DNA of 64,000 nucleotides, taken from contig NZ_OCMY01000002.1 of assembly GCF_900215435.1 (NCBI RefSeq), positions 62,001 to 126,000 of the forward strand, given 5' to 3'. A program made the translations under genes and the position numbers. This DNA comes from Candidatus Pantoea floridensis (GTDB lineage: Bacteria; Pseudomonadota; Gammaproteobacteria; Enterobacterales; Enterobacteriaceae). This document shows, one piece after another, positions 1-8,317 of the stretch. Position 1 is the stretch's first letter, and the number at the start of each line of letters is the position of its first letter. The notes under the pieces are model-generated. The model saw only the letters and a list, made by a program, of their open reading frames with translations. It was not told the origin of the DNA and did not search any database.

Positions 1-992
1 TGCTCAGCAAAACGCTGTGCATCGGTATCTGGACGGATCACGTTGATTTTCTTTAGCTCGTCGACATAGACCGCCACTTCTTTGCGCAGCTGCACGCCAG
101 TTGAATGATGGCTATGCGTATGCTCTTTCAGCATCGCGGCAATGTCCTCAACCGCTACCGAGCCCGGCACAAACGGCTGGAAGATTTTCGCCGTCTCCTC
201 CGGATGTTCGGCGGTCCACTGCTGTGCATCGACAATCGCTTGCGTAATGGCGCGCGCGGTGGCCGGATCGTCACGCACCAGCGAGCCGCGCAGGCCCAGC
301 ACGCAGCAGGTGAGTTTGGCGTATTCGCCTTTCAGGTTGTTATCAACTTCCACTAAATTGTGCTGCTTTTTCAGCAGCCAGCCCTGCGGATCGTCGGTGG
401 CCAGCGCCTGCACTTCGCCTTTGCGCAGCGCTTCGCCAAACAGGTCAGGCGGATACTGCAACCAGTTCACCTGCTTATCGGGATCGATACCCTGTTTCGC
501 CAGCTGAATGGCAAAGAAGTTGCGAATTGGGCTAGCCTGATCGCTGACCGCCACCGATTTACCCACCAAATCTTTCACATCACGGATGCCGCTGTTTTGC
601 GGTGCAAGTAAACGCATGCAGCCGCCGTGCGTGCCCACCGTGAGGTCTACATCAAAGCCCTGCTCCAGGGGTTTAAGCCAGCGCAGCGCCATACCAATGC
701 CGCCATCGGCCTGGCCGGTAGCAATTGCCTGTAACAGCGCATCGGTAGGACCGCTAAAGTTCACCGGCTCAACATTGAGGCCGTACTTTTTAAAGAAACC
801 TTGCTTCAGCGCCACCGAAATCGGTGATTGGCACACCGCCGTTTGTCCCCATGCCAGCTTAATGGTTTTAAGTGGTTTATCGTCGGCAAATACCGTGTTA
901 CTCAGCAACGGATTCACCGCCACACCAGCACTCAGGAAACCCAACCCGCGTAATAACGCGCGTCTGCTCAGAGAGAATTGTTGAAATGCCAT
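1..992 (-). CDS. ABC transporter substrate-binding protein, NrtA/SsuA-like (3' end beyond window)
   Basis: Periplasmic binding component of a nitrate/sulfonate/taurine-type ABC importer. The reverse strand is open from the ATG at 990-992 to the window edge (about 330 codons), so the C-terminus is missing. The N-terminus carries SRRALLRGLGF followed by a hydrophobic stretch ending in FA-DD, which fits a twin-arginine (Tat) signal peptide. The mature part begins with an LAWGQTAVCQSPISVAL-type strand and then FFKKYGLNVE, typical of the NMT1/SsuA-like fold. It is divergent from the ATPase at 1186 and probably works with it; no permease is visible, so that gene may lie to the left. The substrate cannot be told from sequence. 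Confidence 0.85.
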   Translation of the reverse strand, partial: MAFQQFSLSRRALLRGLGFLSAGVAVNPLLSNTVFADDKPLKTIKLAWGQTAVCQSPISVALKQGFFKKYGLNVEPVNFSGPTDALLQAIATGQADGGIGMALRWLKPLEQGFDVDLTVGTHGGCMRLLAPQNSGIRDVKDLVGKSVAVSDQASPIRNFFAIQLAKQGIDPDKQVNWLQYPPDLFGEALRKGEVQALATDDPQGWLLKKQHNLVEVDNNLKGEYAKLTCCVLGLRGSLVRDDPATARAITQAIVDAQQWTAEHPEETAKIFQPFVPGSVAVEDIAAMLKEHTHSHHSTGVQLRKEVAVYVDELKKINVIRPDTDAQRFAE

Positions 993-1185
993 CTTGTCTT
1001 CCTTGTAGATAAAGTTCACCGCACTATGGCAAAGGCGATAACCGCGACAAAATAACAATCCCGCATGTCGTCATGCAGTTTTTCATTATGAGAATTTGCG
1101 TATTCGTTTGCCGAAATGGCTATTTCGGTGGGTTGAAAGAGAGGCCTATGCTTTATTTATTTGCACAGGAAGCAGGAGCGACAAT
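993..1185. promoter_or_regulatory. Divergent promoter region of the ABC transporter
   Basis: 193 bp between the divergent binding-protein and ATPase genes must hold both promoters. It contains TTTGCCGAAA at 1107-1116, a 10-mer that recurs upstream of the peptide-type ABC operon (15589-15598) and, inverted, upstream of gcd (29591-29600). No confident -35/-10 pair was picked. Confidence 0.4.
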
Positions 1186-1962
1186 ATGACCGATACCACG
1201 GCAGGCGTTAATATTACGATTGAGAAGGTAAATCACCACTTTACGTTAGAAGGTGAAGATTTACCGGTGCTGGAGAATATTAATTTGCAGGTGCAGGCGG
1301 GCGAATTTGTCGCGCTGCTGGGTCCTTCCGGCTGTGGTAAATCGACGCTGCTACGCCTGCTAGCCGGACTGGAACCGCCGGCCAGCGGTGTACTGGCGGA
1401 GGAGGGCAAGGCGATCACCGCGCCCGATCCGTCGCGCGTGGTGGTGTTTCAGGATCCGACGCTCTATCCGTGGCGCACGGTATATGACAATGTCGGTCTC
1501 GGGTTGCAAATTCGCGGTGAAAGCCGCCCGGTGCGCGAACAACGCATCAACGCTATGTTAGATCGCGTAGGACTGAAGCAGTTCGCCCGCGCCTGGCCGC
1601 ATCAACTCTCTGGCGGCATGGCGCAGCGTGCGGCGCTGGCGCGTGCGCTGGTTAACATCCCGCGTTTGCTAATTCTCGATGAACCGCTGGGTAAGCTCGA
1701 TTCGCTGACGCGCTTGCGCATGCAGCAGGAGATTGTAGACCTGTGGCAGGAGCAGCAGTTCACAACGCTGATGGTAACGCACGATGTGGAAGAGGCGCTG
1801 GTGATGGCCAATCGCGTCGTGGTGTTCAGCCCGCGTCCAGCAAAAGTGGTGGATGTGATTGAGGTTGATCTGCCGTGGCCGCGCCGGCGTGACGATCCGC
1901 AACTGGTGGCGCTGCGCAGCCGGATTCTGGATTTATTGGGAGCGGATCGCGTGGCAGCGTGA
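1186..1962 (+). CDS. ABC transporter ATP-binding protein, SsuB/TauB/NrtD-like
   Basis: Cytoplasmic ATPase of the importer whose binding protein is encoded divergently at 1-992. 258 aa. The Walker A motif GPSGCGKST, the signature LSGGMAQRAALARAL, the Walker B LLILDEP and the H-loop THDVEEAL are all present in order. GKLDSLTRLRMQ after Walker B is typical of the nitrate/sulfonate/taurine ATPases. The start was set at 1186 because AGGAG lies 6 bases upstream; the same frame is open for another 30 codons upstream but that part looks non-coding. A block of tandem repeats follows directly. Confidence 0.9.
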   Translation: MTDTTAGVNITIEKVNHHFTLEGEDLPVLENINLQVQAGEFVALLGPSGCGKSTLLRLLAGLEPPASGVLAEEGKAITAPDPSRVVVFQDPTLYPWRTVYDNVGLGLQIRGESRPVREQRINAMLDRVGLKQFARAWPHQLSGGMAQRAALARALVNIPRLLILDEPLGKLDSLTRLRMQQEIVDLWQEQQFTTLMVTHDVEEALVMANRVVVFSPRPAKVVDVIEVDLPWPRRRDDPQLVALRSRILDLLGADRVAA

Positions 1963-1966
1963 CATG

Positions 1967-2130
1967 GGTCGCCATAAATGGCGCCCCTACAACAGCCAGC
2001 GGTTTAACCTTGTGTGGTCCGTAGTGTCGCCATTTATGGCGACCGTCCAGCAGCAGCCAGCGGTTTAAACTTGTGTGGTTCGTAGGGTCGCCATTCATGG
2101 CGACCGTCCAGCAGCAGCCAGCGGCTTAAC
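1967..2130. repeat. 61-bp tandem repeat block with class A palindromes
   Basis: Two nearly identical 61-bp units begin at 1993 and 2054, and a partial third begins at 2115. Each full unit starts CAGCCAGCGG and carries the class A palindrome GTCGCCAT-nn-ATGGCGAC (2026-2043, 2086-2105). A further diverged palindrome precedes the block (1967-1986). The block fills the gap between the convergent ATPase and eptA genes, and its last bases overlap the eptA stop. Confidence 0.85.
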
Positions 2131-3769
2131 TTTGCCTAGCGTGGCAAGCGGCAAGAATATCGTCCTTAGCCTGATATTCACTGGTCTGAACCCCGGTTAA
2201 TCCCAGCATGGTTGAGAACAGATTGTCCTGTGAATAACCGTTGTGTGCTGCTTGCCGATCAACACAGGCTTTGCTCACGCCATAGCGCTGTTGGTAGTCC
2301 GGCGATAGCCAGATCAGCATCGGTACATGTTTCTGCACATCTGGCGCAATCGCATAGGGCATGCCGTGCAAATATGCACCATTTTCGCCCAATGATTCAC
2401 CGTGATCGGAGAGGTAGACCAGGCTGGTGGTATAGTCATCCTGATGTGCTTTGAGCACATTGATCGCTTTATCAACAATGTAATCGATATACAGAATGGT
2501 GTTGTCGTAGGTATTAACCAGCTGTTCTTGCGAACAATCCTGAATCTGGCTGGTATCACAGGTGGGCGTAAATTTTCTAAACTGTGGCGGATAACGGTTA
2601 AAGTATGTCGGTCCGTGGCTGCCAATGGTGTGCAGCACAATGACGCCATTGCCCTTCAGATTTTTAATGTAATCCTCAATGCCGTGGAATAACACCTCGT
2701 CATAACATTCACCGTCGTGACACATATCCGGCAAATTCAGGCTGGTCACATCCTGATGCGGTACGCGATCGCAAGCGCCTTTACAACCGCCATCATTATC
2801 GTTCCATAGCACTTGCACACCGGCGCGCTGAATAATATCCAGCAATCCTTCCTGATGCTCAACCAGCTGATCGTCATAATGTGCTCGCGGCATATTGGAG
2901 AACATGCAGGGCAGAGAGACGGCGGTGGCGGTACCGCACGATTGTGTATTCGGGAAATAGGAGACGTCATCTTTTGCCAGGCGTGGCGTGGTTTCCCGCT
3001 GATAGCCATTTAACTGGAAATTAACGGCACGCGTGGTTTCACCTACCACTAGAATAGTCAAGTTTCTCTTTGGTCCGGCCAGCATCGCTGGTTTCTGTTT
3101 GGCATCCAGACCAATTTTTACCAGCGGTAAGTTGGCGGTGCGGCTGTGGTTATACCAGGAAAGCGTCGCCACAATTGAGTTAGAAGGACTGAGGGATTTA
3201 ATCAGCTCTTTTTGGTTACGAAACAGTGAGGCGTAATCTTTGTAGAAGAACATCGCTACTAATGCGATGCAAATAATCGACACCGCAATGGAAGCCATGC
3301 GTTTGGCGACACTTTTCCAGAAAGGCTTGCCATTATTAACGCGCAGCCAAAAGACCAGCAGAGCGGCAAGCAATCCGCTACATCCCAGCGTAATAATCAG
3401 TTTGGGTGATAACAAGGCAAAGGATTCGGAAGGCGTGGTATCGATAATATTCACGATCATCGAACGGTCGATCACCACCCCAAAGCTCCAGATAAAATAT
3501 TGTGCCGCAGCCGCAACCAGCACGAAGAGAGCCAGGATGAGCTTGTCGAGCCATAAAAACGAAGCGAGTGTAGCGATTATATTGATAACGCTGAATGCCA
3601 CTACTGGCATGGAAGCAAATACCAGAATAGTGCGTAAGCTATCAAGCGGCATGGCGGCAATCACCTGCCGATAAAAAGCAATGTTCAGGAAAACCGCAAT
3701 ATAAATTGAAAATAGTGTAATAAACGTAAGCCGACTTAACGTCGGTCTTTTTGCGAGCGAGAACGTCAT
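2126..3769 (-). CDS. eptA: Lipid A phosphoethanolamine transferase EptA (PmrC)
   Basis: Inner-membrane enzyme with a periplasmic catalytic domain. It transfers phosphoethanolamine from phosphatidylethanolamine to lipid A and lowers binding of polymyxin-type cationic peptides. About 547 aa from the chosen start, the length of E. coli EptA as I recall it. Five N-terminal membrane helices are followed by a sulfatase-fold domain. VGETTR holds the nucleophilic Thr and GSHGPTYFNRYPP and SDHGESLGENG hold metal ligands. The start at 3769 aligns with the E. coli N-terminus; an in-frame ATG at 3781 is possible. A PmrA-box-like site lies 46 bp upstream, so PmrAB control is expected; pmrAB is not in the window. 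Confidence 0.96.
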   Translation of the reverse strand: MTFSLAKRPTLSRLTFITLFSIYIAVFLNIAFYRQVIAAMPLDSLRTILVFASMPVVAFSVINIIATLASFLWLDKLILALFVLVAAAAQYFIWSFGVVIDRSMIVNIIDTTPSESFALLSPKLIITLGCSGLLAALLVFWLRVNNGKPFWKSVAKRMASIAVSIICIALVAMFFYKDYASLFRNQKELIKSLSPSNSIVATLSWYNHSRTANLPLVKIGLDAKQKPAMLAGPKRNLTILVVGETTRAVNFQLNGYQRETTPRLAKDDVSYFPNTQSCGTATAVSLPCMFSNMPRAHYDDQLVEHQEGLLDIIQRAGVQVLWNDNDGGCKGACDRVPHQDVTSLNLPDMCHDGECYDEVLFHGIEDYIKNLKGNGVIVLHTIGSHGPTYFNRYPPQFRKFTPTCDTSQIQDCSQEQLVNTYDNTILYIDYIVDKAINVLKAHQDDYTTSLVYLSDHGESLGENGAYLHGMPYAIAPDVQKHVPMLIWLSPDYQQRYGVSKACVDRQAAHNGYSQDNLFSTMLGLTGVQTSEYQAKDDILAACHARQS

Positions 3770-3814
3770 TGATCCATCCATCGGTGTAAAGATGGAGAGA
3801 GCTTAAAAAATGAA

Positions 3815-3832
3815 GGTTAAGTGAACCTTAGG
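3815..3832 (-). promoter_or_regulatory. PmrA (BasR) box upstream of eptA
   Basis: The reverse strand reads CCTAAGGTTCACTTAACC, close to the PmrA consensus of two YTTAA half-sites 5 bp apart (CTTAAGGTTCACTTAAT, from memory). It lies between the PmrR-like gene and eptA, at a suitable distance to drive eptA. Confidence 0.7.
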
Positions 3833-3925
3833 TTACAGCCAGATGATAAGAAAACTCACCACGGCGAACACGCTTACACCAACAGCCAAATATTCACTGA
3901 ATGGTCGAAATTTCATCGCTTTCAT
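3833..3925 (-). CDS. PmrR-like 30-residue membrane peptide
   Basis: A 30-codon gene with ATG at 3923-3925 and TAA at 3833-3835. AGAGG lies 8 bases upstream of the start. The peptide has a short basic N-terminus (MKAMKFRPFSEY) and one hydrophobic helix, LAVGVSVFAVVSFLIIWL. Its size, single-helix topology and the pattern VxVxxVVSFLxIW recall PmrR, the PmrA-activated peptide that in Salmonella inhibits LpxT and so favours phosphoethanolamine addition to lipid A. A PmrA-box-like site lies about 43 bp upstream and eptA is directly downstream, which fits that role. The sequence match to PmrR is only partial, so this is a context-supported inference. Confidence 0.7.
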   Translation of the reverse strand: MKAMKFRPFSEYLAVGVSVFAVVSFLIIWL

Positions 3926-3967
3926 TAAAAATATCCTCTTAAGTTGAGGCTATTTTCACTGTTGAAG

Positions 3968-3984
3968 ATTAAGCGATCCTTAGC
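3968..3984 (-). promoter_or_regulatory. PmrA (BasR) box upstream of the PmrR-like gene
   Basis: The reverse strand reads GCTAAGGATCGCTTAAT, a second site of the form YTAAG-N5-CTTAAT. It is in the same orientation as the one before eptA, with the same spacing and related flanks. Confidence 0.6.
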
Positions 3985-4090
3985 TCTGCCAGAATGGAGG
4001 GCATTACAGCGTGATAGCGGTTAATCGCGAGGATGCATCGCGTCTACTTAGACTATAATCCCCCGGTTTATTTTTCCGGGAACCTATGTC

Positions 4091-4759
4091 ATGACCACCC
4101 ATTCTCCCTTGCTGGATGTGCAAGGGGTAAGTTTTACCATGCAGGGCCAGACGCTGCTGGCGCCGATTTCACTACAACTCCATCCCGGCGAGCTGCTGTT
4201 GCTGACTGGACCTTCCGGGAGCGGCAAAAGCACGTTATTGAAGATAATGGCTTCATTAGTTGCACCGACAGCAGGACAGATTTTTTTCGAAAGTCGTGAC
4301 ATTGTCACGTTGAAGCCTGAACGTTATCGGCAACAGGTTTCCTATTGTTTCCAGACGCCCGTGCTGTTTGGCGACACGGTTTACGATAACCTGGCGTTGC
4401 CATGGCAGATTCGTCAGCAAAAGCCGCAACGCGAGCAGCTGGTGGCTTCGCTCTCCAGCGTGCATCTAACTGCCGATATGTTGGACAAGAAAATTGAGCA
4501 ACTATCGGGCGGTGAAAAACAACGGGTTGGACTGCTGCGCAACCTACAGTTTATGCCGCAGGTGCTCTTGCTGGACGAAGTGACCAGCGCACTGGACGAA
4601 GAGAACAAAGCCGCGATCAATCACCTTATCGATGGGTTAATACGTGAGAATAATCTCGCCGTGATGTGGATCAGTCACGATGTGCAGGAGATAAGTCAGG
4701 CAAAAAAGGTGCTGAAACTCGATATGCCCCAACAGGGAGAAGCCCATGAGCCAGCATAA
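4091..4759 (+). CDS. fetA: Iron export ABC transporter ATP-binding subunit FetA
   Basis: Cytoplasmic ATPase of the FetAB transporter, which in E. coli exports iron and protects against peroxide stress. 222 aa. Walker [10 protein letters not shown], signature LSGGEKQRVGLLRNL, Walker B VLLLDEVTSALD and H-loop WISHD are present. The VLFGDTVYDNLALPWQIR segment is FetA-like. The start is ATG 4091; an ATG at 4086 is closed by a stop after one sense codon. A TATAAT hexamer at 4054-4059 is a possible -10. The gene overlaps fetB by 14 bp, so the two are translationally coupled. Confidence 0.94.
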   Translation: MTTHSPLLDVQGVSFTMQGQTLLAPISLQLHPGELLLLTGPSGSGKSTLLKIMASLVAPTAGQIFFESRDIVTLKPERYRQQVSYCFQTPVLFGDTVYDNLALPWQIRQQKPQREQLVASLSSVHLTADMLDKKIEQLSGGEKQRVGLLRNLQFMPQVLLLDEVTSALDEENKAAINHLIDGLIRENNLAVMWISHDVQEISQAKKVLKLDMPQQGEAHEPA

Positions 4760-5507
4760 TATTACCGACAGCTCGCTGTTGCTCTCACTGATGCTGGTGC
4801 TGATTGCGCTGCTGATCAGCCAGAAAGAGAAGCTCGGCATGAGCAAAGACATCATCTGGAGCGTATGTCGCGCCATTATCCAGCTGGTGATCGTTGGCTA
4901 TGTGCTCAAGTCGATCTTTGACCTGAACAATGACTGGCTCACCGTGCTGATGGTGCTGTTTATCTGCGTCAATGCGGCGCTCAATGCCCGTAAACGCAGC
5001 CGCAATATTGATAAAGGATTTACCATCTCCTTTATCGCGATTACCACGGGCACCACGCTCACTCTGACCATTCTGGTGCTAAGCGGTGCGATTGAATTTA
5101 TCCCTATGCAGGTGATCCCGATCTCCGGAATGATTGCCGGTAACGCGATGGTGGCGGTTGGCTTGTGCTTCAGCAATCTCAATCAGCGAGTTAGCGATAA
5201 TCGTCAGAAGATTCAAGAGATGCTGAGCCTGGGCGCGTCAGTGAAAATGGCATCAGGGCAGTTTATCCGTGACAGCATTCGTGCCGCGATGATCCCCACC
5301 GTTGATGGTGCCAAAACGGTCGGGTTGGTGAGTTTACCTGGCATGATGTCTGGGCTCATTTTCGCCGGTATTGATCCGGTGAAAGCGATTAAATATCAGA
5401 TTATGGTGACATTTATGCTGATCGGCACCGCCAGTTTATCGACCATCATCGCCGCCTACTTGTCTTATCGGCGGCTGTATAACAAGCGTGCACAGCTAAA
5501 GATGTAA
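4746..5507 (+). CDS. fetB: Iron export permease FetB
   Basis: Inner-membrane permease partner of FetA. 253 aa of mostly hydrophobic sequence with several predicted membrane helices. The stretches GSIEFIPMQ-like (GAIEFIPMQVIPISGM), IAGNAMVAVGLC and VGLVSLPGMMSGLIFAG are family hallmarks nearly identical to E. coli FetB. The C-terminus is a few residues shorter than the E. coli protein as I recall it. A pair of intergenic palindromes follows the stop. Confidence 0.95.
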   Translation: MSQHNITDSSLLLSLMLVLIALLISQKEKLGMSKDIIWSVCRAIIQLVIVGYVLKSIFDLNNDWLTVLMVLFICVNAALNARKRSRNIDKGFTISFIAITTGTTLTLTILVLSGAIEFIPMQVIPISGMIAGNAMVAVGLCFSNLNQRVSDNRQKIQEMLSLGASVKMASGQFIRDSIRAAMIPTVDGAKTVGLVSLPGMMSGLIFAGIDPVKAIKYQIMVTFMLIGTASLSTIIAAYLSYRRLYNKRAQLKM

Positions 5508-5511
5508 AACC

Positions 5512-5565
5512 GGTCGCCATGAATGGAGACCCTACAAAATCGTAGGGTGCGCATTCATGCGCACC
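5512..5565. repeat. Class A + class B intergenic palindromes
   Basis: Class A (one mismatch) at 5512-5531 and class B GGTGCGCATTCATGCGCACC at 5546-5565, joined by CCTAC and CGTAG flanks. They sit between the convergent fetB and acetyltransferase genes. Confidence 0.9.
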
Positions 5566-5580
5566 TGGGAATGACTGCGG

Positions 5581-6114
5581 TTAATAATCCTTTTGCAGCA
5601 GCCCAAACAGCCAATCGTTATGCCACGCATTTCTCAGCCAGTAGTTTTCCCGCAGTTCACCCTCTAATACGAAGCCGACTTTTTCCAGCAGTCGGCGTGA
5701 GGATGTATTGCCTGCGGTAACGGTCGCGATAAGCCGCCGGATGCCGCCGTCCTTAAACGCATAGTCACAAAGTGCGTTGAGTGACTCATACGCATATCCC
5801 TTACCCTGAGCTTCCGACGCGAACAGGAAGCCGACTTCGGCGCAGTCGCTATCGCGGTGAATATAGCCGCTGACCCCGAGGCGTTTGCCCGACTGTTTGT
5901 CCCGCACCACCAAACACAACCAATGCGCGCTGCGTGGCGACCAGAGCGGCAATCTTGAATTGAAATCAGCGTGAATTTTCTCTTCAGATTTTTGGTCCGC
6001 GATGTAGTGCATGACTTGTGGCGAGAGCTGCAGCTGGCGGAAGAAAGCCCAGTCGGCTTCCTCGAGCTGCGCGCAGGTGAGTCTGGGGGTTTCAAGCTGC
6101 AATCGGCTGGTCAA
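5581..6114 (-). CDS. GNAT family N-acetyltransferase, RimJ/RimL-like
   Basis: Acetyl-CoA-dependent acetyltransferase of unknown substrate. 177 aa, the normal length for the RimJ/RimL group. It begins LQLETPRLTCAQL, the usual first strand of this group. EVGFLFASEAQGKGYAYES contains the Q/RxxGxG/A acetyl-CoA pocket, and IATVTAGNTSSRRLLEKVGF is the typical fourth motif. The start codon is TTG at 6112-6114 preceded by AAGGTG; a stop lies just upstream in frame, so no longer form is possible. It is monocistronic, with palindromes on both sides. Confidence 0.88.
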   Translation of the reverse strand: MTSRLQLETPRLTCAQLEEADWAFFRQLQLSPQVMHYIADQKSEEKIHADFNSRLPLWSPRSAHWLCLVVRDKQSGKRLGVSGYIHRDSDCAEVGFLFASEAQGKGYAYESLNALCDYAFKDGGIRRLIATVTAGNTSSRRLLEKVGFVLEGELRENYWLRNAWHNDWLFGLLQKDY

Positions 6115-6160
6115 TGTTCACCTTCGGTAACAGGAGAAGAAGATGAAGATAGTTTAACCT

Positions 6161-6281
6161 GGTCGCCATGAATGGCGACCCTACGATCATTTAGCGCAGC
6201 CAGGTGAGTTGGGCATTTATGCACAGCGGGTCGCCATGAATGGCGACCCTACGGTTTGTAGGGTGCGCATTAATGCGCACC
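6161..6281. repeat. Two class A and one class B palindromes
   Basis: Class A GGTCGCCATGAATGGCGACC occurs at 6161-6180 and 6229-6248, and class B GGTGCGCATTAATGCGCACC at 6262-6281. They fill the gap between the acetyltransferase and the last gene of the leftward operon and may act as its 3' end. Confidence 0.9.
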
Positions 6282-6287
6282 TGTTAC

Positions 6288-7136
6288 TCACTGCTGGAAC
6301 CTTAACGCCACGCCAAACGCCTGCTCGGCACCGACAATGATCGCGGACTCTTCTTCGCGGAACGGTACGTCGCCGAGCAGCAGGCTGGCTTTCACCTTGC
6401 GCAAATCCGTGGTGCGCAAACTTAACCCGGCCATGCGGGCGCTGCCGTCGTAATCGAGTGGTAAACCGGCAAAACGCTGGGTGACGTATTCTGCGGCGGC
6501 AAAGCGCACCGTTGCCACGCCCGCTTTCAACACAAACGCACCTTCCTGGCAGGCGGTGAGCTTATCGGCGCCAAACAAACGGCTGTAAGGCTGTGCGGCG
6601 GCGGCAGGATCCTGTGCCACCACCACAAACTCAACGATATCGCTCACGCCATTGGGATGGATGCGCCATGCGTCCTGCCACACCGAATCTGGCGTGTCGT
6701 GCTGACAAAAGAAGCTGCGGCCATTGGCAACCAGCGACGGACGTAGTCGCACGGTGCGAAAGCGCGCTTCCTGCTCGCTACCATCCGGCAAGGTCACCGG
6801 ACGGAAAAAGCTCGCAGGCTGATCGCCGTCGATATCCTGACTCTCCAGATAGCGCCACACTGCATCGGCATCCTCGGTTTTCCACACTAAGCCGCTCAGG
6901 CCAATCGGCGATTGCCATAAATCCTGGCGCAGATTGCCGCGTCCGGCCTCAAAACCTAATAACTCCAGATAGTTATCACCGAAGATTGCCAGGTGATTGC
7001 TGGAACCGAGCGAATGATGGCCGCGCTCGGTAAGCTGAAAACCCAGGCGACGAAACAGCGCGCTGGCGTCGTCTAACTGATCGGCAACATTGATCACCAC
7101 ATGGTCGAGACGCGGAACCGGTAGCGAAATCGCCAT
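6288..7136 (-). CDS. VOC family (glyoxalase-like) protein
   Basis: Last gene of the leftward operon. 282 aa with two vicinal-oxygen-chelate-type halves: RLDHVVINVADQLDDASALFRRLGF near the N-terminus (first beta-alpha-beta unit) and HPNGVSDIVEFVVVAQD near the middle (second unit). The metal-ligand pattern is only partly evident. The start is ATG 7136 with AAGGAG 8 bases upstream; a GTG at 7163 overlapping the previous stop would add 9 residues without a ribosome site. The position after the M20 gene suggests it acts on the same catabolic route. The substrate is unknown. Confidence 0.82.
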   Translation of the reverse strand: MAISLPVPRLDHVVINVADQLDDASALFRRLGFQLTERGHHSLGSSNHLAIFGDNYLELLGFEAGRGNLRQDLWQSPIGLSGLVWKTEDADAVWRYLESQDIDGDQPASFFRPVTLPDGSEQEARFRTVRLRPSLVANGRSFFCQHDTPDSVWQDAWRIHPNGVSDIVEFVVVAQDPAAAAQPYSRLFGADKLTACQEGAFVLKAGVATVRFAAAEYVTQRFAGLPLDYDGSARMAGLSLRTTDLRKVKASLLLGDVPFREEESAIIVGAEQAFGVALRFQQ

Positions 7137-7159
7137 CGCTTTTCTCCTTACTCTTAGGG

Positions 7160-8317
7160 TCACGATGCCAGCGCCTGTTGTTGGCGCAGCGTCAGCAGCG
7201 CGCGTTGGGCCAGCTCAGTGAAGTATTGCACCGCAGGTTCCAGCATCGCTTCGTCCGGATCGAAACTGGCATGATGCAAACCATAATCACTGGCGCTGCC
7301 GATACTGACAAACGCACCTGGCAGTTGCTGCAGGTAGAAGGCGAAATCTTCGCCACCCATCTGCGGCGTACCGATTTGCGTCTGATAGCCTTGTTCTTTC
7401 GCCAGACTCAGCGCGAAATCAGCCCACTCTGGCGTATTCACCAGCGATGGCGGACCTTCCTGCCACACCAGCTCAACCTGCGCGCCAAATCCGGCGGCGA
7501 TACCCTTTATCAATGCTTCAATTTTCTGCGGAATCTGCGCCCGAATCTCCGCGTTGTGGGTGCGCACCGTGCCTTCCAGCTCCACCGTCTGCGGCAACAC
7601 ATTCCAGCTATTGCCCGCCGTGAAGCGCGTTACGCTAACCACCACCGATTCCAGCGAGCTGAACACGCGGCTCGGTAGCGTTTGCAGCGCGGTGACGATG
7701 TGGCTGCCAATCACAATGCTATCGATACCTTCATGCGGTCGCGCGGCGTGCGCACCTTTACCGGTGATATTGATTTGGAAACGATCAACGTTGGCATAAT
7801 AAGCGCCACCGCGCGTGCGCAGCGTTCCGGTAGGCAGATCCGGCGCGTTATGCAGGCCAAAAATCGCCTGCACATCGTTCAACGCACCTGCCGCCAGTAG
7901 CTGTTTCGCACCGGTGAAAATCTCTTCGGCGGGCTGGAACAGAATGCGCACGCGACCGGGTAGCTGGGCTTCGATACGTTGCAACTGCTGCGCCACGCCG
8001 AGCATTACGCTGCTGTGCAGGTCGTGGCCGCAGGCGTGCATCACGCCCGGCTGCTGAGATCGCCACGGGTTGTCGGTTTGTTCATCGATTGGCAAAGCAT
8101 CAATATCGGCCCGCAGCGCGATCAGCGGTTCGCCATGGCCGATTTCAGCGACCACACCGGTTTTCAGCGCCAGCGGCAGCAGCTTGACGTTGAGTTGTTG
8201 CAGCCAGCGCGTGAGCCGTTCGGTGGTGGCGAATTCCTGATCCGACAGTTCGGGATGCTGATGCAGCTCGCGTCGCCAGCGCACCAGCTGTTGAGGGGAA
8301 AGCGCAGTCATGGTCAT
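7160..8317 (-). CDS. M20 family amidohydrolase/deacylase (operon 1)
   Basis: Metal-dependent amidohydrolase of the M20/HipO group, which removes N-acyl groups from amino acids. 385 aa. RADIDALPI, MHACGHDLHSSVMLG and FQPAEEIFTGA hold the metal ligands and the catalytic Glu, and MGGEDFAFYLQQLPGAF is the C-terminal ligand motif. The dimerisation lid lies between about residues 175 and 290. It overlaps the upstream CMD gene by 4 bp. It is a close full-length paralogue of the protein at 19310-20467, with the same motifs and the same length. The natural substrate is unknown. Confidence 0.92.
   Translation of the reverse strand: MTMTALSPQQLVRWRRELHQHPELSDQEFATTERLTRWLQQLNVKLLPLALKTGVVAEIGHGEPLIALRADIDALPIDEQTDNPWRSQQPGVMHACGHDLHSSVMLGVAQQLQRIEAQLPGRVRILFQPAEEIFTGAKQLLAAGALNDVQAIFGLHNAPDLPTGTLRTRGGAYYANVDRFQINITGKGAHAARPHEGIDSIVIGSHIVTALQTLPSRVFSSLESVVVSVTRFTAGNSWNVLPQTVELEGTVRTHNAEIRAQIPQKIEALIKGIAAGFGAQVELVWQEGPPSLVNTPEWADFALSLAKEQGYQTQIGTPQMGGEDFAFYLQQLPGAFVSIGSASDYGLHHASFDPDEAMLEPAVQYFTELAQRALLTLRQQQALAS

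Noticed and set aside
7137..7163. GTG start at 7163 for the VOC protein
   Set aside because: It overlaps the preceding stop but adds nine basic residues unlike the family and lacks a ribosome site; ATG 7136 has AAGGAG at good distance.
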